NCBI GenBank assembly: GCA_005777235.1
Contig: SXND01000237.1
Span: 1 to 35,689 of the forward strand
Length of the DNA: 35,689 nt
Source: Pseudomonadota bacterium
Lineage (GTDB): Bacteria; Tectomicrobia; Entotheonellia; Entotheonellales; Entotheonellaceae
Direction: 5' to 3'
The notes beneath the pieces were generated by a model. It was given only the letters and a program-made list of their open reading frames with translations. It was not told where the DNA came from and ran no database searches. How positions within the stretch are numbered: position 1 is the first letter of the stretch; the number at the start of each line of letters is the position of its first letter. Positions 23,777 to 32,577 of the stretch are shown piece by piece. The position numbers were made by a program, and so were the translations under genes.

Positions 23777-24393
23777 CACAGTTCCTTAAAATACCGCAGA
23801 AAGGCCATCCCATAGCGGTGGCTTTTTTCAGGATGGAACTGGACACCAAAAATGTTGTCTCTTCTGACCGCCGAGGCGAACTCGTATCCGTAGAGCGTTT
23901 TTGCACAGACATCACGGTCTGTCCGGCACAGCACATGGTACGAATGCGCAAAATAATAGCGGGACGACGTGTCCAAGCCGCCCATGCCACCATCCACAGA
24001 CGCCGTGCAGGAGAGAGTGTTCCAGCCCATATGGGGGATTTTGAGCGGGGCGCCCGGCCCAGAAAATTTGAATTTTACCGTGGCCGCATCCAGCCACCCT
24101 AAGCCGCGTTCTTTGCCTTCCTCGCTGTGTTCTGTGAGGAGCTGCATCCCCAGACAAATCCCTAAAATCATCGTTTTACACTGGAACACCTTGAATTCGA
24201 GCAAAGGAATCAAGGCGCGTTCCCGGAGTGCCTGCATGCCATGGTCGAAGGCCCCCACTCCGGGCAGGATCAGCTTGTCAGCTTGTTCGATATCACGTGC
24301 CGCGGCAGAAATCAGCACGTCCGCCTGACATTTACGGAGCATGTTGGCGACGGCCCCAACATTCCCCATCCCGTAATCGACAATCACAATCAT
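23776..24393 (-). CDS. hisH: HisH-type glutamine amidotransferase subunit
   Basis: A 205-residue class I glutaminase. The catalytic triad is C80 (GICLGMQLL), H187 and E189 (FHPEKS). The N-terminus IVIVDYGMGNVGAVANMLRK is typical. Together with the HisF2 partner it should release ammonia from glutamine. Genes of this kind are usually found with a PseA/WbuX-like N-acetyl-sugar amidotransferase, which is absent here; upstream is the giant secreted protein gene. ATG 24393 was chosen to match family N-termini; GTG 24408 is possible. Confidence 0.9.
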   Translation of the reverse strand: MIVIVDYGMGNVGAVANMLRKCQADVLISAAARDIEQADKLILPGVGAFDHGMQALRERALIPLLEFKVFQCKTMILGICLGMQLLTEHSEEGKERGLGWLDAATVKFKFSGPGAPLKIPHMGWNTLSCTASVDGGMGGLDTSSRYYFAHSYHVLCRTDRDVCAKTLYGYEFASAVRRDNIFGVQFHPEKSHRYGMAFLRYFKEL

Positions 24394-24627
24394 TGGTGAG
24401 CACCCCACGCAAAGCGACCGGCCGCGCTGTGCACGTTACCCTGGGAGAGGCCACGCGGGCCGGGAGGTGTGTGCGGGAACACTGCGGCCCGGACGAGGTA
24501 GCACACCTGCGACTACAGGTCATATACAGCCTGATGATACGCCTATGACCCCCATTGTAGCGGAACGAGTTCCAGCATGCCACCTCAAGGGATTGTTCGT
24601 TGCTTCCGGAGGGAACTGGCCGACACG

Positions 24628-27600
24628 TCACCGAAAATTATCCGTGCTGAGCGCCATGATTTCATCATCCCCCAGGGCACGATCGTAGATCCGCACATCG
24701 TCAATTACTCCTCGCCAGCCTAAGGTGACATACGAACCTCGGCCAATGCGCAGGAGACTCGGCTCTCCAATCACCCCGAGATATGTGGCAGAGCCTGTGA
24801 GCGCTCCATCCACGTACAAGCTCACTTGGGCCCCTACGCGGCGTAACACAAGATGATGCCACGTGCCATCCGTTAGCGCGCCTATGGGAATGGTGGCTGG
24901 CCATATCCCGAGCGCACCGTTGCCGTTCCAGTACACGCCCAGTCCATAGGTCGCATCATTAAAGTCAAAATCAACATTGCTACCAACACTGTCGCCCAAG
25001 CTCAAAGCATGCATACGGGAGGTCGCCGACGTGTGTACCCAATACGCCATACTAAAATCCGCATCGAAAACGACTGGCAGTTCTTCGACCGCAATAAAAT
25101 CGAGTCCGGCAAAGCTGTAGGCGCTTTGTGCGGCGCCAAAACGGTCCACCGTTAACACAGCACCATGCACAACCCCGTGGTTAGCGTTGCCACTCGTATC
25201 TTGCGCATTGCCATCGAACGGATAATACGCTACGAGCCCATCCGTCGCGTGCAGCACCGAGAAGACCTCTGCCGATACCATGAAAACCCTACTATCGGCT
25301 GCGTCACTGAGTTTGATACGACACAATCTTGAGGAGATATCCGGGACAGTCCATGTATAGCGTCCGACGCTCGCCGGTGTTGCCGCGGCGATCTCGTGCC
25401 AGGTTATACCATCGTCCATGCTGTATGCTAACTTAACAGCGGTAATATGACGTTCAGCTCTCCAAGTGATGTCGTAGACACTGCCTACGAGGAGGCTTTC
25501 ATGGCCATTGGGGGTTAAAAGTCTTAAGTTTAGAATTATATGATCCTCATATATCTCTGACCATATCCCATGTGTATCTCTAAATCGCACATAGACGGTC
25601 TTGTATCCGTCACCCTGCGCCAAGGTCCATGTCCGCGTAGTGGTATACGCTTCGGGGGCAGACCACACCACGCCATCGTTTGATAGCTGTATAGACTCCA
25701 CATCATTACGAGGCGCAGTGATAGTCAACGTGACGGAGTTGTCTTGTGTGTAGATATCGTCGTTATTAATAGCCAAGTTCCCAGGGAGGCGCAGCTTCCA
25801 GACATCATTCACCAAGTATCCAGCCACAAACCACAGTGTCTCATCATACACAAAAGCATGAGCGGCATGTCTCTCACTCCAAGGAGTTCCTGGCAATTCA
25901 TACCAATCTTCTCCATTTGACGATATCCATACATCATTCTTCAGTCCAGTATTAAATATTCCATAATCATGACCAGCCATCACCCAGATCTTGTCAGCGT
26001 ACACCGTGACATTGTGATGGAGACGCGGGAGCCATGGCGCCGCGCTGGTGACCAGATGCCAGTCGATCCCATTGGTGGAGTTCCAGACATCGTGATACGA
26101 TATTTCCTGCCGCCTATCATTCGCAGGTAGCGGCGGGTACACCCCCCCACCGAGAATCCACATTTTTCCCTGAAACACCACTGTGCCATGGATGGCACCA
26201 CGCGGTGCCCAGGCGGCATGATCGATTACCTTGCGCCAATGCACGCCATCAGTGGAGTTCCAAACATCATTGTAAGGGACGGAGTTCCCATCATAAATGT
26301 TGAGACCTCCCATTAGCCAGATCTTATTATCATACACCAGCACGTAGGGTTTATAGCGTTGACCCCAAGGAGCATTCTCTAACACACGGGTCCATGTGAT
26401 GCCATCGGCAGACCACCAGACCCCCGTCTCTTCGCTGCTATTGATGATCCACATTTTGTCATCATAGACCACAAAACCGGCCCGGTGTGCCCCAGACCAT
26501 GGCGTGTGAGCGACTACCAGTTGCCAATTGCGTCCATCGCTAGAAGACCAGACCGAATTCGCTACGCTCGTATCGTCAGGATTCCATCCTCCGATCAACC
26601 ACATTTTGTTCTGAAAGACTAGAGGTCCGGCTCCATCACGTGGAGCAAAACTGGCATGCTCCGTAACGAGTTCCCAGAGCTGTCTCCCCTGTACGACGAG
26701 AAAAGGCTTGCCGACAAAGGCGTCATGATCGTCTAGGGCATTCCTGATCCGGCTCCTCGCCATACGTGTAGCGATAGCGGGGACGGTCCAAGCATACCGT
26801 CCTAAGGCCGCCGGTGTCGCAGCGCTGATCTCCTGCCAGGTGATGCCATCATCAATACTATAGTCCAGCCGCACGCTTATCACGCCGGGCTCCGCTACCC
26901 ATGTAATGTCATAGACAGCCCCGGTATGCAGCGCCTTGCCGCGGTTGAGTGCTCCTAATCGTAAGACTGGATGATCCGTACTCAACGCCGCTATCTCGGT
27001 AGCACTCAAGGCCCGGCCGTACACCAGGACCTCGTCGAGAGCGCCGTTCCACCAGCGGGTGACATGCGAGCCCTGCCCCAGCAGCAAGGGCCCAGGGACT
27101 CCAATCACCCCTTGATACTCCGTGGCGCCGTGCAGGCGGCCATCGATGTACAGTTCTACGCGGGAGCCGGCCCGCCGTAAGCCAATGTGATGCCATTGCC
27201 CATCCGTCAGACTCCCTGACGGCAAGCCCGTCGTGCGGATGCCATGCTCCCCACTGCTGTTCCAGTACACCCACAACCCATAAGAGGTGTCATTAAAATC
27301 GAAGTCCAAATTAGCCCCAGATCTATTGCCGAGACTCAGGGCATGCATCCGCGTTGTCACAGAAGATTGCATCCAATAGGTGAGACTAAAATCGCCACTG
27401 AAGGCCTCGGGCAGCGTCGCGACGGTAATGAAGCTATCAAGGCCAACAAACCGGTACGCCCGTTCTTTTTCCTCAAAACGGTCCGGTGCGAGAAGGGCTT
27501 TGTTCACGACCCCGTGCTGCCCCCGTCCACTCGCGTCCTCCGCCGTACCATCCAACGGATAGTAGGCAAGAAGCTTTGTGTGGCCCAACGTATCCTGGCT

Positions 27601-30528
27601 GAGCGCCGCAATCTCGCGGACGCTCAAGGCCCGGCGGTACACCCGGACCTCGTCGAGCGCCCCGTGCCACCACAGGGTGTTGTAGGAGCCGCGCCCTAAC
27701 CGTAGGGGGCCGACGGTGCCGATGACGCCCGCATAGGTCGTGCTGCCCTCTAGACGCCCATCGACATACAGCTCGACGCGGGTCCCCGTCCGTTGCAACA
27801 CAATATGATGCCACTGCCCATCCGTCAGGCTCCCCGCCGGCAAGCCTGGCGTCGGAATGCTGTGCGTGCCCAGCCCATTCCAGGACACCCATAGGCCATA
27901 GGGGCTATCATTAAAATTAAAATCCAGATTGGTGCCCACACTCTCACCCAGACTGACCGCGTGCATCCGGCGGGAGTCGGTGGACTGCATCCAATAGGTA
28001 AAACTGAAATCCCCACTCAGCGCTTCCGGCAGGGTCGCCACCGTGATCTGGCTGTCGAGACCGTTAAATCCATAGGCTTTCTCCCGCGCCCCAAAGCGAT
28101 CTGCCGTGGGCACTGCCCCTTGCACTACGCCGTCGTGGCCCTGCCCACTGGCGTCCTCCGCTGTCCCGTCCAACGGATAGTCGACCAAGTGCTCAAGCAG
28201 CCTTCGTACCAAACCGACATCGAGTGAGTTGACTGCTCCATCACCATTCAGATCCGCTTTGGGATTTTGCGTGCCGACAGCCTGCTGAAGTAGCGCGACA
28301 TCTCGGGGATCAACGGCCCCATCGCCATTCAGATCAAACCAGAGCAACGAACGTATCCACCTATCTACCATCGCCGTCCCCTCTGGATCGACAAGGCGCG
28401 AGGCAACTGGTGGCATGCGTACGTCAGACACCGCGTGCATCCGCAAGGAAATAATCGATTTTTCTGGGGCGCCTGGCGCGATCAACCGCGCCTCAGGCAC
28501 ACCCAGATTGCCGAGGGTCGGGATGACATCGAGGGCATGAATTTGTGGTCCTGGCAGGTGGAAGCGGAAATCTTCTGGTCCCCGCCCGTCCCCATCTGGG
28601 CGGTGACAAAACGCACAGTTGGCATGCAGATAGCTACGGGCCCGCTGATCGACCGACTTACTGGCATCGTGGAGTGCTGCTAACGCCGGCAGCCGACGCG
28701 GATCCGCCGGCACACCGGCGGTACTTGCGGGGTCGAAGACGCCGATATGCGCCAGCGTGGTCATTTGGTTGGCCGTGCGTCCCGTCGTCGGATAGACCAT
28801 GGCGCGATTCATTTGTGCGGTCTCGAGCCCCAGCGTCCGACCGGCGGCAGTCGTGTGGCATAACAGACAGGCGGCGCGGCTGGGATACGTCCAGGTCTGA
28901 CCGTTGACCTCTTGCACCTTGCCGCCAGACGGAACCAGCGTGGCATCGGTCTGTTGCGCATTCCATTCGTAGCTATAGCCCGCCCATTCCCCATCGCTAT
29001 GCCGCATGAACAGGCGTGTTTCGACCAACTGCTCTCCCAGGTGAAAACTCTTGACCAACACCGTGCCAAGAGGATAGTCCCAATCGCCATCCGGGTTAAT
29101 GTGCACTTGTCCACCTTCTGGCAAGGCCATCCAGCGTTGTTTCGCGGCTCCGTCGGACCACAGTGGTGTATTGACGTCATACGGAATCAGGCCGGATGCC
29201 GGCTCTGAGGTATCCGCAGGATCCACACAACCCGTTTGTGACAAGACGGTAGGGAAGGTGGACGGCGTGCCGGGGCCTGCCGGGGTGATCTGGTCAATCG
29301 TCCGGAGGTTCACCACATAGATCTCGCCAGCGGCGTCTTGGGCCAGCGAATAAATGACACGGCCGGTCTCGAGGAGGACTTTCGGCAGCGGATGCCCCTG
29401 CTGATCATACACAAGAGCATAAAGCGTGCCTGACCAACCCTCGGCAAAAATATACGTCCCGACTAACGCAGGGACTGCGGTGCCGCGATACACATAGCCG
29501 CCGACCACCCAGAAGGGGCTCAACCCGCGCCGGTCGAGTTCTACGACAGGGAGTTCGAGGCCTTCCATCGTACAAGTGGTGCCCAAGGGCCAACAAGATT
29601 TGCCTTCCATGATGGGCCATACATAGTTCTTTCCATTCCGGATAAGGTTGATCTCCTCGAAGCCGCCCTCGCCGACATCGCCTAGCCAGAGTTGCCCTGT
29701 CGTAGGATCGAAGTTGCCCCGGAACGGATTACGCAACCCCCAGGCGTAGATTTCCGGCAAGCCCCCCCCCTGGGCGAAGGGATTATCTGGCGGAGTGGCA
29801 TATGGCGTAGCGCCATCCACATCAAGACGCAAAACCTTCCCCTGTAAACTGAATAAGTCTTGCGCATAGCGCGGCTGACAATTATCCCCATCCCCGGTAC
29901 TGATATACAGATACCCATCATGGCCAAAAGCCAGCATCCCACCATTATGGCATTGGTGGAGCGGTTTGCGGATCTCTAAGATCACGCGCTCGGAGGCAGA
30001 ATCGAGTGTCTGTCCGCTATCCCGGCTCAGAAAGCTGGACACCCGTGCGACGTAAGGGAGAAGACCGGGGACAGTCGCGGTATAGAGCACAAACACTCGA
30101 TTATCCGCTGGAAAATTCGGATGGAACGCGAAATTGAGAAAAGCCCCGTCGGCGATGCCGGTGACTCTCGACTGGATGTCGAGAAAGAGACGCCAGTCAC
30201 GGACGTCAGGCGTATTCTGAAAACTGATGAGTAGTCCTAGTCTCGTCGCGGCAAACTGGCGCGTCGTATCATGCGGCGCTTGTCCCAGGGCGATAAGATT
30301 CCCCTGAGGCAACACCAAGTTAGGAAAGGCACGGGTCAGTTGAATCGGCGTGTCGGTGGAGGGGCGCTCCGGGGCGACACATGTCGTATTGCGGGGACGC
30401 TGATCGAGGCCAGATGGACTCTCCAGGCGAGTGACGGTCTGCCCGTAGGCGGGGAAACCGAGGCACATCACGATGAGACCAGCACGGAGGATGACCGCAG
30501 CCAACCACGGGGCACCAAGCGATAGCAT
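24628..30528 (-). CDS. Giant secreted mosaic protein: sorbosone dehydrogenase propeller, diheme-type domain, dockerin, LamG, kelch
   Basis: About 1,966 residues from ATG 30528, with N-terminal hydrophobic signal ending PAYGQT. Order (approximate residues): glucose/sorbosone dehydrogenase beta-propeller (60-416; AFHPNFPADNRVF, FGHDGYLYISTGDGD, GLRNPFRGNFD); a cytochrome-type region of the SO2930 kind with CLLCH (553) and CAFCH (636); a dockerin-like pair of calcium loops DLNGDGAVDPRD and DLNGDGAVNSLD (730-780); LamG 1 (783-976) and LamG 2 (986-1180), close copies; an Ig-like KNH-type domain (1190-1276); kelch-like repeats (1280-1590; MWLIGG, WNSTDG); another region (1590-1676); a second KNH domain; LamG 3 (1763-1966). 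PQQ is possible as cofactor. Start is uncertain; ATGs further upstream to 30717 are open and in frame. Substrate is unknown; surface polysaccharide binding is plausible. Confidence 0.85.
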   Translation of the reverse strand: MLSLGAPWLAAVILRAGLIVMCLGFPAYGQTVTRLESPSGLDQRPRNTTCVAPERPSTDTPIQLTRAFPNLVLPQGNLIALGQAPHDTTRQFAATRLGLLISFQNTPDVRDWRLFLDIQSRVTGIADGAFLNFAFHPNFPADNRVFVLYTATVPGLLPYVARVSSFLSRDSGQTLDSASERVILEIRKPLHQCHNGGMLAFGHDGYLYISTGDGDNCQPRYAQDLFSLQGKVLRLDVDGATPYATPPDNPFAQGGGLPEIYAWGLRNPFRGNFDPTTGQLWLGDVGEGGFEEINLIRNGKNYVWPIMEGKSCWPLGTTCTMEGLELPVVELDRRGLSPFWVVGGYVYRGTAVPALVGTYIFAEGWSGTLYALVYDQQGHPLPKVLLETGRVIYSLAQDAAGEIYVVNLRTIDQITPAGPGTPSTFPTVLSQTGCVDPADTSEPASGLIPYDVNTPLWSDGAAKQRWMALPEGGQVHINPDGDWDYPLGTVLVKSFHLGEQLVETRLFMRHSDGEWAGYSYEWNAQQTDATLVPSGGKVQEVNGQTWTYPSRAACLLCHTTAAGRTLGLETAQMNRAMVYPTTGRTANQMTTLAHIGVFDPASTAGVPADPRRLPALAALHDASKSVDQRARSYLHANCAFCHRPDGDGRGPEDFRFHLPGPQIHALDVIPTLGNLGVPEARLIAPGAPEKSIISLRMHAVSDVRMPPVASRLVDPEGTAMVDRWIRSLLWFDLNGDGAVDPRDVALLQQAVGTQNPKADLNGDGAVNSLDVGLVRRLLEHLVDYPLDGTAEDASGQGHDGVVQGAVPTADRFGAREKAYGFNGLDSQITVATLPEALSGDFSFTYWMQSTDSRRMHAVSLGESVGTNLDFNFNDSPYGLWVSWNGLGTHSIPTPGLPAGSLTDGQWHHIVLQRTGTRVELYVDGRLEGSTTYAGVIGTVGPLRLGRGSYNTLWWHGALDEVRVYRRALSVREIAALSQDTLGHTKLLAYYPLDGTAEDASGRGQHGVVNKALLAPDRFEEKERAYRFVGLDSFITVATLPEAFSGDFSLTYWMQSSVTTRMHALSLGNRSGANLDFDFNDTSYGLWVYWNSSGEHGIRTTGLPSGSLTDGQWHHIGLRRAGSRVELYIDGRLHGATEYQGVIGVPGPLLLGQGSHVTRWWNGALDEVLVYGRALSATEIAALSTDHPVLRLGALNRGKALHTGAVYDITWVAEPGVISVRLDYSIDDGITWQEISAATPAALGRYAWTVPAIATRMARSRIRNALDDHDAFVGKPFLVVQGRQLWELVTEHASFAPRDGAGPLVFQNKMWLIGGWNPDDTSVANSVWSSSDGRNWQLVVAHTPWSGAHRAGFVVYDDKMWIINSSEETGVWWSADGITWTRVLENAPWGQRYKPYVLVYDNKIWLMGGLNIYDGNSVPYNDVWNSTDGVHWRKVIDHAAWAPRGAIHGTVVFQGKMWILGGGVYPPLPANDRRQEISYHDVWNSTNGIDWHLVTSAAPWLPRLHHNVTVYADKIWVMAGHDYGIFNTGLKNDVWISSNGEDWYELPGTPWSERHAAHAFVYDETLWFVAGYLVNDVWKLRLPGNLAINNDDIYTQDNSVTLTITAPRNDVESIQLSNDGVVWSAPEAYTTTRTWTLAQGDGYKTVYVRFRDTHGIWSEIYEDHIILNLRLLTPNGHESLLVGSVYDITWRAERHITAVKLAYSMDDGITWHEIAAATPASVGRYTWTVPDISSRLCRIKLSDAADSRVFMVSAEVFSVLHATDGLVAYYPFDGNAQDTSGNANHGVVHGAVLTVDRFGAAQSAYSFAGLDFIAVEELPVVFDADFSMAYWVHTSATSRMHALSLGDSVGSNVDFDFNDATYGLGVYWNGNGALGIWPATIPIGALTDGTWHHLVLRRVGAQVSLYVDGALTGSATYLGVIGEPSLLRIGRGSYVTLGWRGVIDDVRIYDRALGDDEIMALSTDNFR
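25400..26720 (-). other. AT-richer kelch-coding section inside the giant gene
   Basis: This part of the giant gene uses visibly more A and T (for example around 25530-25560) than the dehydrogenase and LamG sections. Kelch-like repeats of about 50-60 residues, each with a 'KMWLIGG'-type strand and 'VWNSTDG' loop, occupy it. Such patchiness suggests domains of different origin joined in one gene. Confidence 0.5.
26990..28180 (-). repeat. Tandem LamG modules with closely similar DNA
   Basis: Two adjacent LamG-coding units (about 27600-28180 and 26990-27570) are similar in protein and partly in DNA, both containing PLDGTAEDASG, SLTDGQWHH and GALDEV. A third, more diverged unit lies at 24630-25240. 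This indicates internal duplication. Confidence 0.7.
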
Positions 30529-31003
30529 GCTGTGTGACCCAGTGCTGGACTGTGTGATACGAGCGCTGCAATACCTAAAAATCATCCAGATATCGTTACG
30601 TAACATATGATAGACCATGCCCTCACATGTTGCTATCCATGCTAGCCCACAAGTTGTTACGACATGACAATCCCTGGGGAAGGCGACATCGTACCACCAC
30701 GCAGTCCTGTGGTGCACAGTTGAACAGCCAACAAGAGTGTTATCATGTCACGCCAGCGTGTCCCTCCGACAGCAGCATGACGTCGGATGCACATTATAAC
30801 CTACGATAGCCGTATCGCGTCAATCGTAAAGAGCACCCGCAAGCCCTGAGGGCTGCACAGCGCTCATATAGGTGCGAAGTCGCAGCACAGGTGGAGGTCG
30901 TCGGGGTGGCCCGGCAGGCGCTTGAGACGGGCCTGCGAGAAGCGTATAGTCCCCGGCATCCAGGTCATTCCGCGTACGCATCCACCCGTCTTGGGAGGCG
31001 ACC
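30529..31003. other. Divergent intergenic region between the giant gene and cobQ
   Basis: About 475 bases, less if the giant gene starts upstream of 30528. It holds a minus-strand promoter at 30793-30823 and, on the cobQ side, small hairpins (for example AGGC/GCCT near 30920-30945). No B12 riboswitch boxes were recognised. Confidence 0.45.
30793..30823 (-). promoter_or_regulatory. Candidate promoter for the giant gene
   Basis: On the minus strand: TTGACG (30823-30818) and perfect TATAAT (30798-30793) with a 19-base spacer. Initiation would be near 30786, giving a leader of about 258 bases to ATG 30528, or less if an upstream start is used. Confidence 0.55.
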
Positions 31004-32506
31004 ATGGCAGCCCGTGTGCTCATGATTCAGGGGACGAGTTCCTCAGTCGGGAAGAGTCTACTGGTGACGGCGCTGTGCCACATCTTGGCGCGGCGCGGCT
31101 TGCGGGTAGCGCCGTTCAAAGCCCAGAATATGTCCAATAATGCGGCGGTGTGCGCTGATGGGGCTGAGATTGGGCGTTCCCAGGCTGTACAGGCGGCCGC
31201 GGCGGGTATCGCACCATGTGCCGACATGAATCCGATCCTGCTCAAACCTGAGGGTAAGGGCCGTACGCAGATTATTGCCATGGGGCGGCACCTACGCACG
31301 GTCTCCGCCCGGGACTATGCCAGCTATAAAGACGAACTGTGGCCGCTGGTCACCGCGGCGCTCGACCGCCTCCGGGCCGCATATGATGTCGTGATCATCG
31401 AGGGCGCCGGCAGCCCCGTGGAACTGAACCTGCTCCCGCGCGATCTGGTCAACATGGCGGTGGCACGCTATGCCCAGGCGCCGGTGCTTTTGGTCGGGGA
31501 CATTGCGCGCGGGGGGATTTTTGCCCAACTGCTCGGGACGCTGTGGCTCTTTCCCCCCGAAGAACAGGCGCTGGTGCGTGGGTTGGTGATCAATAAATTC
31601 TACGGGGATGTGAGCTTTTTTGCCGAAGGCGTCCGCCTGATGGAAGAGCGCAGTGCCCGGCCCGTTTTGGGGGTGATGCCGTTTCTGCCTGATCTGCGCT
31701 TGCCCGAAGAAGATGGGGCAGATCTCGATACGGTCGTGTCCAGCGGGCCGTCGGAGCCGGGCGCGGTAGACCTGGCGGTCATCCGCCTGCCGCATATCGC
31801 CAACTTTGATGATTTCGGTGCGCTGGCCGCAGAGCCGGGTGTGACGGTACGCTACGTGACCTCACCCGCACAGTTGGGACAGCCACAGGCGGTGATTCTC
31901 CCCGGCACCAAGAGCACCATCGAGGATTTGCTGTGGCTGCGAGACCAAGGGTTTGCACCGGCCATCAAGCAGCGCATCGTAGCAGGTACGGTGATTGTCG
32001 GCATTTGTGGGGGCTATCAGATGCTCGGAGAGCACATTGCCGATCCCCTGGGGATTGAATCGCCACTCCCGGCCATGACGGGTTTAGGGCTCTTGCCGAT
32101 CACGACCGTGTTCGGGACCACGAAAGCCACCTACCAAGTGCAAGCGCGTGTAGAAGGTGGCCCTGGCTGGATGGCCACCCTGGCGGGGGAGACGATGCAC
32201 GGCTATGAGATTCATATGGGGCAGACGGCCAGCCCACAGCCGTGGTTGACGATTACCCAGCGCAACGGCGTTCCCAGCGCGCTAGCGGAAGGTGTGGTCA
32301 CGACAGACGGGCACATCTGGGGGTGCTACCTCCACGGTCTGTTTGACAATACCGCGCTGCGTCATGCCTGGCTCACGTCGCTGGGCTGGCAGCCCAGCGC
32401 AGCAGCCAGTGCCGCGCCGCCGTCCCTCCAAAGCATGTTGTATCGTCTGGCCGTGCATGTCGAGACGCATCTCGATATGGCGCGTGTCGAAGCCCTGCTG
32501 TCTTGA
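31004..32506 (+). CDS. cobQ: Cobyric acid synthase
   Basis: A 500-residue CobQ/CbiP enzyme that amidates four side chains of adenosylcobyrinic acid a,c-diamide in cobalamin synthesis. The N-terminal ATP-binding part shows MIQGTSSSVGKSLLVTALCH and FKAQNMSNNAA. The C-terminal glutaminase has the nucleophile C335 in GICGGYQMLGE and H404 in GYEIHMGQT. Length fits the family. ATG 31004 has GGGAGG upstream. No other cobalamin gene lies in the window. Confidence 0.95.
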   Translation: MAARVLMIQGTSSSVGKSLLVTALCHILARRGLRVAPFKAQNMSNNAAVCADGAEIGRSQAVQAAAAGIAPCADMNPILLKPEGKGRTQIIAMGRHLRTVSARDYASYKDELWPLVTAALDRLRAAYDVVIIEGAGSPVELNLLPRDLVNMAVARYAQAPVLLVGDIARGGIFAQLLGTLWLFPPEEQALVRGLVINKFYGDVSFFAEGVRLMEERSARPVLGVMPFLPDLRLPEEDGADLDTVVSSGPSEPGAVDLAVIRLPHIANFDDFGALAAEPGVTVRYVTSPAQLGQPQAVILPGTKSTIEDLLWLRDQGFAPAIKQRIVAGTVIVGICGGYQMLGEHIADPLGIESPLPAMTGLGLLPITTVFGTTKATYQVQARVEGGPGWMATLAGETMHGYEIHMGQTASPQPWLTITQRNGVPSALAEGVVTTDGHIWGCYLHGLFDNTALRHAWLTSLGWQPSAAASAAPPSLQSMLYRLAVHVETHLDMARVEALLS

Positions 32507-32517
32507 GGCGCCTCGTC

Positions 32518-32545
32518 GGCCAGTCCTGTGGCATGGCACATGGCC
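32518..32545. terminator. Candidate bidirectional terminator after cobQ
   Basis: Arms GGCCA/TGGCC and TGTG/CACA nest around GCATGG, with a 4-base bulge. It lies between convergent cobQ and the hydrolase gene, 11 bases after the cobQ stop. No T-tract. Confidence 0.3.
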
Positions 32546-32577
32546 GTCCTCGAACCAGTGTACACCCTGCGTCGACC

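Noticed and set aside
30824..31003. Possible cobalamin riboswitch ahead of cobQ
   Set aside because: The B12 box and core conserved blocks were not found in the 180 bases before the start; only minor hairpins are present.
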